Origin: Ooceraea biroi
Taxonomy: Eukaryota > Arthropoda > Insecta > Hymenoptera > Formicidae
Direction of reading: 5' to 3'
Assembly: GCF_003672135.1 (NCBI RefSeq)
Contig: NC_039516.1
Span: forward strand, 6,989,838 to 7,053,837
Length of the DNA: 64,000 nucleotides
In this document: one piece after another, positions 23,401 through 34,410 of the stretch
Layout of the letters: each line of letters opens with the position of its first letter
Position numbering within the stretch: position 1 is the stretch's first letter
The notes under the pieces: generated by a model
Told to the model about the DNA's origin: nothing
The model's input: only the letters and a program-made list of their open reading frames with translations
Database searches by the model: none
Program-made: the position numbers and the translations under genes

Positions 23401-24805
23401 CGTTCGACACGACTCATATACGTTCATTACGAATGCATACGAGCACGTTAGATTGTACGTTAGTGCCTTGTAATAAAATATTGTAATGGTGGCCTACTTC
23501 TGCGCGCCACGCCGCGTGCTCGTAGTCGCCGTATAATATCTCCCGCGGCATTCTTACCGCGCGCGCGGCGGCTTTATTTATTCTGCGCCGTGCACAATGG
23601 CGGCTCCGGCCTCCGGCCTCATCTACGGGGTGTGCCGTTGGACGACGGAGCGGAGACGACGACGATCGCGCTACCGGTCGTCCGCCCTGGCCTTCCCTCG
23701 TCTTGTCCACTCCTGTCGAGGAAGAGAGAGGGTGGGAGGGCGAAAAGGAGGTGCGGAGCGCGATGCGAGGGAATGCGGGAGACGCGGGATATCGGAATGG
23801 AATTAGGTTGCATTATCGGCGAAGAGATTACGGGAGGAAACAATTTTATATCGGAGCACACGCGATTCCGCCCTCCGCGATGTAAATCTTGCCGGAAGAA
23901 TTCGATTAGCGCCGAAGAAATTTTAGCGGGGTGGACTATAATCGTGAGACGTGCTTCCGCGCGGTGTGCTCCTCTCGCGATAGTGGAAATTAAATCAGAG
24001 ATAAGGAAATTCGTGCGGAGATGAGATTCCGTTGATGAAAATTCACCGCGCGGTCACTTCCGCTGTCTTTTCTTTCCTTCTCATTTTTTTTATCGACATC
24101 TGTACGCGCGCGCCGGAAGAGGCGTACTATTTTCTCACCCGCTACATGCCGCGGTCCGCTCAGATTTCTATACGAGTCGAGGAGGTCCGTCATACGACAA
24201 TGCCGGGTCGCAATTACGCGTACGCGCGGCCCAGAGGTTGATTAACAACTTATTATTGATACGTCTTGTCTTGTCGCTCAAAGGCAGTCGCGATACCGCA
24301 AGCGCGCAAGCGGAATGCAATAAACAGCACGCGACCGCGTGACTTGACGCAACCGCCAAATATGCCGCACTTTTTCTCGCACCCCCGCCGCGCGGGGAGG
24401 GTACGTCCGTCTGACGTACATAAAAATTAACGTCGATAACGTCGCGCCGATAACGTTAACCGGCGTGTCTCGGGAACCGGTTTTACTCGACGCGCAACAA
24501 TTGATTTGAAGCCGTTGAGAACGATATAGATCTAAGCCGTGCTTATAACAATATTCAGTTGATACAATAGCTCCGCTGTATACACCAGCGAGGTTTCCAG
24601 CTACCAACCGCCGTGAGAATAGCGTGAACGAGCGAGCGAGCACCGATACAGGATATTGCTACGAGACGAGGCGAGTTATTCATTTGAATAACGGAATTTA
24701 TCACATCTCGTTTTCAATCTCTCTTTTCGAAATTTCCACATTACACCGTTTATATATCCGCTTGTTTTCTTTCTGTTTTCTGCTCCTTTCTGTGTTTTTT
24801 TTTAG
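23401..24805. other. Non-coding interval, CpG-rich then pyrimidine-rich
   Basis: Several overlapping chance frames at 23590-24024. The last 55 bases (24750-24805) are pyrimidine-rich and end as a 3' splice site. Confidence 0.55.
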
Positions 24806-24914
24806 ATCGTCGTGTGCGTGCTGTACAATGCCGGGTGGAGGTGGGGGCGGAGAATTTAGTCAATTATTGTTAACATTAACCGACATCGGCCAAATCGGCC
24901 TTTAATGTAATAAA
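24806..24914 (+). other. Candidate terminal exon with small glycine-rich frame and poly(A) signal
   Basis: TGTGTTTTTTTTTAG (ending at 24805) is one of the best 3' splice sites in the window. It is followed by an open frame through ATG 24828 to TAA 24903-24905. The frame reads MPGGGGGGEF, then Ser-Gln, a leucine/threonine stretch and DIGQIGL. The six glycines use four different codons. AATAAA lies at 24909-24914, just after the stop. The frame is also open from the acceptor to the ATG, so the ATG need not be the start. No family is recognised and no 5' partner exon was identified. Confidence 0.22.
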
Positions 24915-24942
24915 TTACATATTAATGTATCGCATTAATGTA
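24902..24942. repeat. Three TTAATGTA copies
   Basis: Copies at 24902, 24922 and 24935. The first pairs partly with an intervening ATTACAT to form a small palindrome. Confidence 0.7.
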
Positions 24943-25306
24943 ACAAGCGTCACAGAAACATGACGTTGTGCCGATGCTCATGTTACATGCATCTGTAGGC
25001 GCGTTGTATCGTGCTGGGGAAATTTATTTCCCTCGTCCTCCCGGCCCCCTGACCCACTAAAGCGTGTGTTACGAGGCTTGAAGCGGCTCCGGAATTTCGG
25101 GACGATAAGCTCGCGATGAATACGTAAGAATCCGCGATATTCCCGGCCGACGATGCCTTCGGCGAAATAAAAATTCGCGCGATTCACCCTCTGCGAAGTG
25201 CGTACACGCGCTTCCCCTCGCTCCTTCCTCCCTCTCTGCCTCTTTCTCTCTCGGCCGCGGCTGCTTGCGCACGGGTGGCCACGTGTTCTGGCATCTGGAG
25301 CCGCTA

Positions 25307-26069
25307 CAGGGTGTCCCGTGAATTTTTATCGAGCAGTGAGTAACGGATCGCTATGGAAAATGGTAACAAGTTGCATTCTTTCATTCGCGAGTTTATTCAC
25401 GAAAAAAGTTGCTTCGTTCACTTTTTCCCTCGTTTTTCGCCGTCTTTGGTGCACGTAACGGATGCTAGATTACGTCCGCCAACGTTTCTTCGTTCATCGT
25501 TTTTCCATGCTCGACCTTTCTGTTCTTCGTCCACGTCTTTTCATCTCTCTCCCTCTTTTTCTCTCTGTCGCTCCTTCTCGTTCTCTCTGCACTACTTCGT
25601 GGTCTCTCCTTCCTCCGCTCCGTAATCGAGAACGATCGATCGATGAGGAGGTTTCTCGTTGTTTCTCGTATGCACGAGAGTATATGTTTACGCCGAGCAG
25701 CGCGTCGCAGGCGTCGATCGGATTCTTCACAGGGTGTCCGAAATCTGTCGGATACTCCGCCAGCTGCAGACGTCGAATGTCAAATAACTGAGGAAAATAA
25801 CCGTTGCTCCGTGTCTTGCGCGAAAGGTCACTTCGTTTACGGCGAATCTCGACCAATTAAACGTCTAGACACCGAGTAAACGACCGAAAATCTTGACCAC
25901 TGTCGTGAGTCACGAACGATTTTTCCTTCATTAGTGATTTAGATCCACTCTGAAGAGTATCCAAGATCATAGATTAAGAGATCGTTACGAGAAAAATGAA
26001 TTCCCATCAAACTTTCACCGTGAAGGAATCTCTAATCGACGGCGCATCCGGTGAGTCCGGGACACTCTG
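25307..26069. mobile_element. Non-autonomous TA-flanked inverted-repeat element
   Basis: The left end is TA|CAGGGTGTCCCG at 25305-25318. The right end is the inverted CGGGACACTCTG|TA, ending at 26069-26071. The ends match at 13 of 14 positions, including the flanking TA, and then diverge. A TA target duplication and CAG-type ends fit a Tc1/mariner-like (IS630) non-autonomous element. The ~763-bp interior has no transposase frame. A third similar terminus (ACAGGGTGTCC, 25729-25739) lies inside in the same orientation as the left end, suggesting a nested or duplicated copy. A pyrimidine-rich block (about 25500-25620) lies inside it. Confidence 0.5.
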
Positions 26070-26080
26070 TATATTAATGT

Positions 26081-26082
26081 TT

Positions 26083-26113
<31 letters not shown>

Positions 26114-26128
26114 CTGCTTCCTCCTTCT
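26081..26128 (+). repeat. (TC)n microsatellite
   Basis: About fifteen TC units just outside the right end of the TA-flanked element, followed by CT/CCT-rich sequence. Confidence 0.95.
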
Positions 26129-26215
26129 TCCTCTCGCCTGTACGGCGAACGAGTAGGTTTTCCATATGCGGCGCAACGCGGCGGATATTTTATTTGTATA
26201 TCATTACACACATCG

Positions 26216-26402
26216 GCCCGTCGTCCCTTTCTTCCCTTCGTCTCCACTTCGTTCTCCCCTTCCGTCCTCCCTCCCGATCCATTTCGTCTCCCTCTCGCCG
26301 GTCCTCCTTCTCTTTCCCTTCGCCCCTCGCTTTCCCTACGCCCCACGATTCTCTTGTTCTCCTCCCTATCTTCCCTGCTCCCCCTCGCCACCTCTCTCCT
26401 GC
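26216..26402 (+). repeat. Polypyrimidine tract
   Basis: C/T-dominated sequence. The overlapping frames on both strands are Ser/Pro/Leu-rich or Arg/Glu/Gly-rich mirror images of it. Confidence 0.85.
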
Positions 26403-27527
26403 TGTCACACACGCGGTGTATTTATTTTATTTTATTATTAAACAAACCTCTTCCTGTCATCCTCGCGCCGACATGCGTCTTTACACACGCTCGCGCACGC
26501 GCGCGCGCAGGATCCACGTCAAACACAGTCTCCACTTGACGCGAGGATCGGCTTACGCGACCCGCACCAGACACGAAAAATATTTTTTCCCCTGCTGCCA
26601 CTCCTTCCTCCTCCCCCCCGGCCCTCCTCATGCTCCCCGGGTATCATTCTCCCTTCACGTGTTCCGGGTGTTATCTGAGCGCTGAGGTTGGCCGCTTATC
26701 GCGACTCTTAAAGGGATTTCATCTTAAAGGGTCCCGCCGCGCGCGCGCGCTCAAAGTGCAATTGTGAGCATCTGAGCTCAATGCAACGGCCATAAATGAA
26801 CGGTCTGGCATGAACACCAGCGCGCCGCGCTATCTCGTGCAATTTGCAAAATAACGCGATTGCAGCGCGAAGGTTTATTGGATCGTGGAGTGTAATGAAT
26901 CGTCCCTTGTTTTATCCCCTTCGGATTTATTTCCCTCGTTTCGCTCCCTCGTGGAGGCGCAAAGCGCGATACTTTGTGAAATCTCAAAATATCTCGGACA
27001 GCTCCTCCGGCTTTTCCGTTTCGCTTCGCCGGAAGAGAGAAAGAAAGACAGTGCACTTGCGCGATTCGGCGTCTGCAATCGCATTCCGTCGGCGTCGAGC
27101 GCATTAAACAGCGTGTAACGGCCGCACGGTGACGAATGTCAAGTTATATTTAACGGTAACGGGAGTTATATTTTCACCGCACTTGTGCCGGGGCAGGAAT
27201 CGGCGGTGGCACGAATTACGAGCGATTGAAGCGACTTAACCGCGAAGCGAGGCGTCGCGACGCTTTAGCGACGCGAATGCCCACCTGATGCTGCTTCACG
27301 CGATGCTCTGCGACAGGTACTCAAAAATAGAATCGCACGCGCGCTTAGTCTCCAAATATAAATCAGTTACGGAGAGATCATTGATGGGAAACCACTTTTG
27401 CTCTCGCTAGGTCTACGTGGAAACGGTAAAAACGGAAATATTGCAAAATGTAAGGAGTGAAAAATGTACAGGAAGGACAGGAAAGCGTTTGACGAGCGGC
27501 GTGCAGCCCTTCGTCGGTTGCGACGCG
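26403..27527. other. Non-coding interval
   Basis: Short AT block (TTTATTTTATTTTATT) near 26422 and GC dinucleotide runs near 26740. No gene. Confidence 0.6.
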
Positions 27528-27545
27528 AATAAATAAATAAATAAA
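27528..27545 (+). repeat. (AATA)n microsatellite
   Basis: Four and a half AATA units. Confidence 0.9.
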
Positions 27546-30180
27546 GTATCCACCGCTATAGCACACGGATTGCACGATCAACGATGAAAAATAAGTGCGC
27601 CTGTTTAACTCGGATGTCCGATAATTCGGAGCACGTTCCTCCGCGTACGTTCTATTTTAATACAAAGACTGCTCCGACGAGGAAGACCCAATTAATTTTG
27701 AATGAGGGAATAGGAAAATTCGAACGTGCGCGCGCTATGCGAGAAGTTAATTCCGTAGAGAGGGCATCTTGATTCTTTGTTCCGCTCCGGGTTTTACGTC
27801 GGTTGAATAATTTTTCTCTTCCGCGCTGTCTTGCGGCTTTACCGGCGGGGTATTTTGTTAAAGGTTAATTAAATCCAACGACAAAAGGCCGAGCGTTTCA
27901 TTCTTTTAATGGCGAGATTAACGGCGGAAACGCGGCGGATTTTCTATTTTCGTGCGTTGACAGAAGGCAAGCTCGCGCAAGCAGCACGAAGATTAAACGT
28001 TCTTCTTCGAGCGCAAACACGCACGTCACTCACGACGGGATCGTCTAGCGATTGTTGCGCGCATGCCGCTCGCCCGATTTTTCCTGCACATTTTACAGTC
28101 GCATTCTTCAACTTTCGTCTGAACGAGAATACACTCGTACGCCACTTGTTTTCTATGTTAAATTACTAATTGCTTATTGAAACGTTCTTCAAAGAAATAC
28201 CGCTTTGCATCAACTCGAAGAAGATCAACTTTCATTATCGATTTTTTCTTGCTTAGAGACTCGCTTATTTATAGCTCGCGCGTTGAGTAATTTTAATTAC
28301 AATTTCGCTTTTAGCGCGGGGAAAGAGATCTATTCTGGACGACGCGGTGTGCGCGAATGACAGATACACATTTAAATGCATTTTATACAGAGACGGCATT
28401 ATTTTCTACGAACACGCCGTCTGACGTTGCACTTTCGATATGCGTTTATTTTCCTCGTTTGCACTGAACGCAGCAAATGTAGTCACGCACATAAGCGCGT
28501 GTCCGCACCGCCGCCTACATGAGAGAAAGGGGAGGGGGGAGCGGGGAGAGGGCCGAGTTATTATAACTTCATTATCATTACGACGCTTATTCATTATTGA
28601 TGGCGTTTTGCAAGGTTATTTCGCCGCTTCGGCGGCCGCTGCGCAATAAATTCTTATTAAAACGCGTGTTACTTATTTAAACTGTATTAATTTCGTCATC
28701 GGCCCGATTCCCGCTCGTTTAACCACCTGGGATCCCGAAATAAAAAAAAACGCACGCACCACGTCCCGCACTCTAATAACCGCGGATTATTTATCGCGCG
28801 GAAAAACGTATAATATCGCGCAAAGGTGAAAAAATATTTTTGTTTGCGCGTCAGGAATACGCACGGCACGACCGAAAATCGGGAAGGGTACCAGCGATTT
28901 CTCCCGGCTTTCTCTATTGTACGTCGGCGTACGATCGCGCGGATTTATTTGCGAATCGCGACGACTGCGGCAACGTTTTCACCCAGGCGACGCCCGGTGT
29001 TTCTTCTCTCTCGTCGGCCTTTACGGTTTCCTTCCCACCTTCGCCGAGGTGCGCGAGCGCATCGCGTATTTATATATGTTAAATGATTTGTGAAGCGGCT
29101 GGGATTTATGAAGGCGCGCCACGCGTGTAATCCGAAGAACAATATATGAAAGGATATTTCATTACCGTTGAACGAATCTTGGATATAATTTCTTCTCCGA
29201 ACGAGTCCGGAACCAATTCTCGTCGGACGCAACGTGTAAAGTACACGACATATTTCCCGTTTCTCATCATTGTTGCGCGCTCGAGGGTGCCACGTACAAT
29301 TTTATGAACGCCCGGGGAGGCCGAGAAATCAGATTTTACGAGTTTGCAATGGAGGAAAAGGATCATAGTGATGGAATGCGGAGAACATCTAGCGGAAAGA
29401 AGTTGACGCGAGAGTGCACGCGCTTTAGGAATAATTCCGGGTTAAGACTGCGTCCGTCTCCGTCGAGAGTACTGCCAGGGAGCACTCGCGGGTGCAATGC
29501 ACTCCGGAATGTACCGCGTGGCCGGTACGATTCGTAACAAGCGTTGTAACAGCGAACAATGGAAAAGCATTTTTTGGCGAGCGCATTAGGGGAGCAGATT
29601 ATTTCGCTACGGTCAAATTAATTTTCAGATTATCGGAGCTGCTGTAATCCGCTGCGAATTATGCCGCGCAGGTTGGAGTTGCGGCACAACCATAACGGAA
29701 TGAATTACATTACTATTACGAGTATAACGATACATGAGGTTCAGATGGGATCGCCGCATCAAAGTCGATTGTGATGTCGATCTTAATCACGAAAGTGGGA
29801 GGCTCGATAATTCTGCAGGAGGTAATTTCCTGCAGCATCCACTCTCGTCTTCGCAACTATGCGCGAGTAATATACTGTTTACACACAGCTCATCATCGAT
29901 GTTTGATAAAATGCCACCGGCTCTAAGTAAAACGGAAATGTTCGAGAGCTCTAGAAAGTGCAGCTCTCCGTGACGCGGCGAGAGCTTTCTATGTTCGGTC
30001 CTTTTAACTCGAGTAAGCTGTCTACAATAAACTATCTGTATCGACGAAAGAATGCGTGACTCATACAGGTAACTGCTGTCACACGAAGCCTATTATACAA
30101 GCGGATCGCAAGCATTTAGAAGAGGCCAGGCTCTCGCGATTCGAGTACGGTGAATGCATCGATGAAACTCCACTGATCAT
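27546..30180. other. Non-coding interval
   Basis: Normal-complexity DNA with only chance frames. An acceptor-like TTAATTTTCAG (about 29616-29626) is followed by a 23-codon cysteine-containing frame (beginning IIGAAVIRCELCRAGWSCG) that stops at TGA. It has no poly(A) signal and is too short to call. Confidence 0.5.
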
Positions 30181-30520
30181 TCGAGCGTGTTCGCGCTTTG
30201 ATGCGTATTCGGCAGCGAGGGTTTCAGATTTTATTTGATCGTGGCCCGATTTTGTCTCTCTTACTTTTCACCTTTGTCCTTTTAATATGCACAAGATAAA
30301 TTATTCTTAGAGAGAGATGAGCAGAATTTAAGTACTCTTTGCGAGCCGCTTCAAAGGTCCAACAATTGTTAGTAGTTAATGCAATTGCGTCGTTTTTTAT
30401 TAAGACGACAGAATTGCTCGAGCGTGTTTGCGCTTTGATGCGAGTTTAGCAGCGAGGCATTAGTCCAGATTTCATCGAGACCCGATTTTGTCTCCTTTCA
30501 CTTTGCAATTCTATCGTCCT
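30181..30520 (+). repeat. Diverged direct duplication (two ~105-bp copies)
   Basis: Copy one at 30181-30288 and copy two at 30418-30520 share TCGAGCGTGTTYGCGCTTTG, then ATGCG, a CAGCGAGG block and CCCGATTTTGTCTC, in the same order and spacing with small indels. About 130 bp of unrelated sequence separates them. It could be an old segmental duplication or two copies of an unknown interspersed repeat. Confidence 0.7.
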
Positions 30521-31145
30521 GATAACACAGACATCGTCGTAATCAGATTCGGAGAACAGTATTTGCATTTTTCAAACGGCTCGCGCAGCAAATAATATTA
30601 TACTAAGAAATTAAAAGATTCAAGCTGCATCTGGCACATCTGCGCTGCAGTGTCTACCTATTTTTGCACATTGCACATGTTTCTCGGGGAAAAATCGGCC
30701 GGTCCGTCATAAAAACCGATCGCACTCGCGGCGATTTCGACACACGAGCGAAGGTATCGTCGTCGTTGGCTTGTTATTGAGCGGCCAGGCGCACGGCACG
30801 ATAACGCGCGATATTTTTATAGACCCGCGGGGTTACGTACAATAATAAATATTGCGGTGCGATTAAATAATAAATCCCAGCATGAGATAGCGACCGGATC
30901 GCGCGCCGATCGAGGCGGGTGGCTCAAAGTCCTTTTTTTCACGTTCAGCCTTGTGCAATATAGAATCCCGGGCGCCTGCCTGCCCGTTCGGGTTGCGAGG
31001 TTTGCGATCTTCGGGCTTCTATATTTAATACGCTGCTCAATTCTGAACTAGCGTTAAAATACTTTTTATATCATACAGGAGATGGATTTCAATTATCTTT
31101 ATTAATATTTCACGATATCATATACGGTCTGTAGTGCTCTAACTG
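30521..31145. other. Non-coding interval
   Basis: An acceptor-like CTTTTTTTCACGTTCAG ends near 30950, with about 34 open codons after it and no start codon or poly(A) signal. Nothing else was seen. Confidence 0.5.
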
Positions 31146-31351
31146 CACTGCAAATCCAAGTGTGTACTTTTTACACACTTATGTATGTAAAATCATGTAG
31201 TCACTTTTTACGCATTTGTAAGTGTGTAAAATGTATTTTATTACACGTTTCAGTATGTATATTTATGGTTTTATGCAGTGCAGTGCGTAATGTTTACACA
31301 GAAAACTTACACGCGTAAATGCGTAAAAAGTACACACTTGGATTTACAGTG
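31146..31351. mobile_element. MITE, 206 bp, CACTG.AAATCC termini
   Basis: The two ends are inverted copies. CACTGCAAATCCAAGTGTGT... (31146-31174) matches the reverse complement of 31323-31351 at 28 of 29 positions. The next inner segment, ACGCATTTGTAAGTGTGTAA near 31210, also resembles the right arm, so the left side carries a partly duplicated arm. The interior is AT-rich and encodes nothing. CACTG ends recall CMC/Chapaev or Transib-type DNA transposons, but no clear target-site duplication is visible, so the superfamily is open. Confidence 0.8.
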
Positions 31352-32686
31352 TGGAGAAGCTAGGACCTTACCGAAAGGAACAGGTACAAATTGTAGAGCA
31401 TACTCTTTTCCGCGTGACGCATTCTCGAGACTTACTTTTCGCGCGGAATTATTCGCTTCCTGGTTGTATCATCAATAACCTTGCGAGCCATCTTACACAG
31501 TCGCGGAATTATCGCCACTTAGGTCGAGTGCTGAATTAAAGATCGAGACGCCACTTAATTTCTACATTAAATACGCTCGCAGGCTCGAGCGCCTCCGCGA
31601 GGAACAGCTCGAGTGTTCGATGACGCATCGCACGATGTCAACTAAAAACCGGCGCAGTTTTTGCATACGCGGCATTTGCAATTATCGCGCCGAAAATAAT
31701 CGCGCCGCCGTCTTTAATTAACACTGCGGAAGAGCTCTCGCATGCGGTCGTACGTGTAATCGACTTACGACACGTTCGTAAGGCCGCGTAAGACACGGAC
31801 GAACACGCGGGGTCGCATGTCGTGCCATTGTGCGAAAATATTCGCTGAATGTATTCCGAAATACTGCACCCGAGGGTGGTGCATCAGCATAATTAAATAT
31901 CGCCGACGACGAGAACGTACAGAACGTCCGAAATTCCTTTCTGTTTGTTTGTCGTCCGAATTTCCACATCGTCGCGATCTTTGCTCACCGTGATCCGTCC
32001 AGCCCGATTTCGATCTATTTTCGATCTAATGAAAAGTCCGTTCATCAACCCGGGCAGTTCGCAATACAGCTGTTTCCACCGAGAATTCGAGGTGGACGTC
32101 GCAGGATAAACGCAGGAGCAGCGTTATCGCGACGCGAGATAAATCCCGCGTGCAGTCGCGGCCTCATTAAACGGGATTAAACGGCTGTGGAATTCACTTA
32201 TTCGAGAAAACGCAGATTAAATCGCAGGACGCGATTGGCGGATCGCCACGTGATAGATAATTTAGATCATTCCGAGATAGAGAAACCAGTTGCGAGCATC
32301 GGCCAGGTCTCCGGATATCCTGCGTGTGAGGCACAAGATTCAAACAAGATAATGAGCCGTGCTCCGTAATATTTCTCCCGTGGCGCGCGAGATTACGAGA
32401 TTCTTACGAGATTTCTCAGGCCGCATCTCGCTTCCGCCATCGATCGCCGCAGATCGCGATTCGCTCGTGCCGCCGCCGAAATCGCGCGCGCGATCGATTG
32501 AGCGTGTAACTCTCCTACAAGCGTCGCTTTTTAATCCCTCTCCCCCCCCCTCCGCGCGATGGCGGAAGTGACTAGCAATTTTTTTCGGCGGCCCGGCCCC
32601 ACGCAAGCTGGAAAACGGCGCATCGGGGGAAAATTGGAAACAACGGTTTGGTAAGCCGAAAAATCGCGCCGGGTGGTACGGGCTCG
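31352..32686. other. Non-coding interval
   Basis: No recognisable gene. CpG-rich in the second half, with a run of nine C at 32542-32550. Confidence 0.6.
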
Positions 32687-32721
32687 CACACATACACATA
32701 CACACACGCATGCACGCACGC
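32687..32721 (+). repeat. (CA)n / (GCAC)n microsatellite
   Basis: CACACATACACATACACACACGC-type units, then TGCACGCACGC. Confidence 0.9.
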
Positions 32722-34380
32722 AGAGAACCGGTGCTGGTGCGCGGGCGAATGCTAAAAAGCCGGGCCTGAATAAATAAACAGTTTTTAATTGCGGCCCGCT
32801 GCTGCTGGGTAAAAACAATAATTATTGGCTTGCCGTAGCAACGTGTCCGTGTGTTACGCCCCTGATGCGACAAGCCTCCACCTTTCTCCCGTCCGTCTCC
32901 CGCTTCCTCACTCTTTTTCTCTCTCTCTTTCCCTGGCCGGGTGTCCGCCGGCAACGCCGGCGACTTCCGCTTTCGGCAGCGCGCCCGAGGTGGGAGGCCC
33001 GTCTAAACTTTCGCGGCGTGCTCAGCACAATGAGGTGCGATACTTTGTAAAACGACGCTCGTGTCGTCATAGCGTCGACGATAGGACGTACGAATGGATG
33101 GACGGACGAGCGAGTGGACGGATTCCGCGGAAAGATTTCGCGGACACACGCGTCGCACGAGGCGTCACGCGAATATAAAAATCCGGGATACCGCATGAGA
33201 ACTCGGCATTACGACTGTTGCAACGTTGAGGTCTCTCCGGTCCTTCGCCCTGCGTTCGGTCCTTTTGCCACGCTCGCTCGCTCTCTCTCTCTCCCTTCCT
33301 CTTTCGCGCGCTTTTTGCGCTTAAAACGAAATAAGTGTGTATTCACTTTAAATGTGAAAGACCTTTAAACGTGAAAAGGCTGAAGTTAACAAATTAACAT
33401 TTCCACGTTGAAAGCACGTACATGTGCTTTTTCGCGTAAAAAAAGACGCGTACGAACGCGCGGAGAGCGCATTCCCTCTCTATAGAGAACCTTAATTCCG
33501 GAACACGCAAACTCTCTTTATCTCGTTAATATCTTCGTTACATGTACAAACCCCGCGCCGATATTTTCGTTACACGATACGTGACGTTATCTAGAAAGTA
33601 ATTCTCAGCGAGTCGTGACGAATCGCGCTAAGGCAGCGTGTAATAAATACTTAAGCGCTTTATCAGTAACTATATTTTATAATAATGCGCGCGACGCAAT
33701 TAAATATCGTGCTGCTTCGTGGTCGTTTAATTTATGAACGTCGCCTGGAGATTGATTTATATCAGCAAGTAGTTGTTGCTGCATGCGCTCGATACACCTA
33801 TGTTCCACGCTGTAAATATATTGTATATCGGATATCTGGACATGCGAAGAGAAGCATCCGGTGTTGCGGTGTGCAGGTAGTCGCATCTGCATGCTTAACA
33901 ACGCAAACATAAACGTAACATTATCAGGCGCGTGAGAGCAAACACGACCGGCGCGCAGCGTCGGCGACGGGGACGGCAAAAATGCGCCGGCGAGTAATAA
34001 TTACCGCCGCGACTTATTGTTGCCAGCCAGGTCCGTAGTCGACCGAGTCGCTCCTGTGTATCCCGAAGCGTCCGCAAAAACGGGCGCAGCGCGTAAGAAC
34101 TCGTGTCGAGGCGGAGACGCAGCGCGCCGCGACGCGACCGCTGCACACCAAAGAAAAGGCACTTTGCGAATAATAACTCCGGCATTACGACCATTACGGC
34201 GGACACACACCGAGGGACGGAATGAACACGCGCGAAATTACGCATTGAGATACGTAATTGTAGCCTTGTCCGAAACTTTGGTAAATAAGTAAACGATACT
34301 CGCATTAAATGTGGTGTAAGTATCTTTTGCTGGGAGAGAACGCAAGGATAAGTAATTTATATGGTTTATGTGAAGGGAAC
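32722..34380. other. Non-coding interval
   Basis: Pyrimidine-rich at 32880-32935 and 33270-33305. Overlapping frames occur on both strands and no family is recognised. Confidence 0.55.
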
Positions 34381-34410
34381 ATGGGACTTTTGTAGATGGG
34401 ACTTTTGTAG
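34381..34410 (+). repeat. Exact 15-bp tandem duplication
   Basis: ATGGGACTTTTGTAG occurs twice back to back with no mismatch. Confidence 0.97.

Noticed and set aside
25996..26685. 229-codon plus-strand open frame
   Set aside because: Starts inside a mobile-element relic and continues through TC microsatellite and pyrimidine tracts as Ser/Leu/Pro/Arg runs.
32340..32954. 204-codon minus-strand open frame
   Set aside because: CpG-rich with a CA/GCAC repeat giving a Cys/Met/Val run. No domain, and the opposite strand is partly open.
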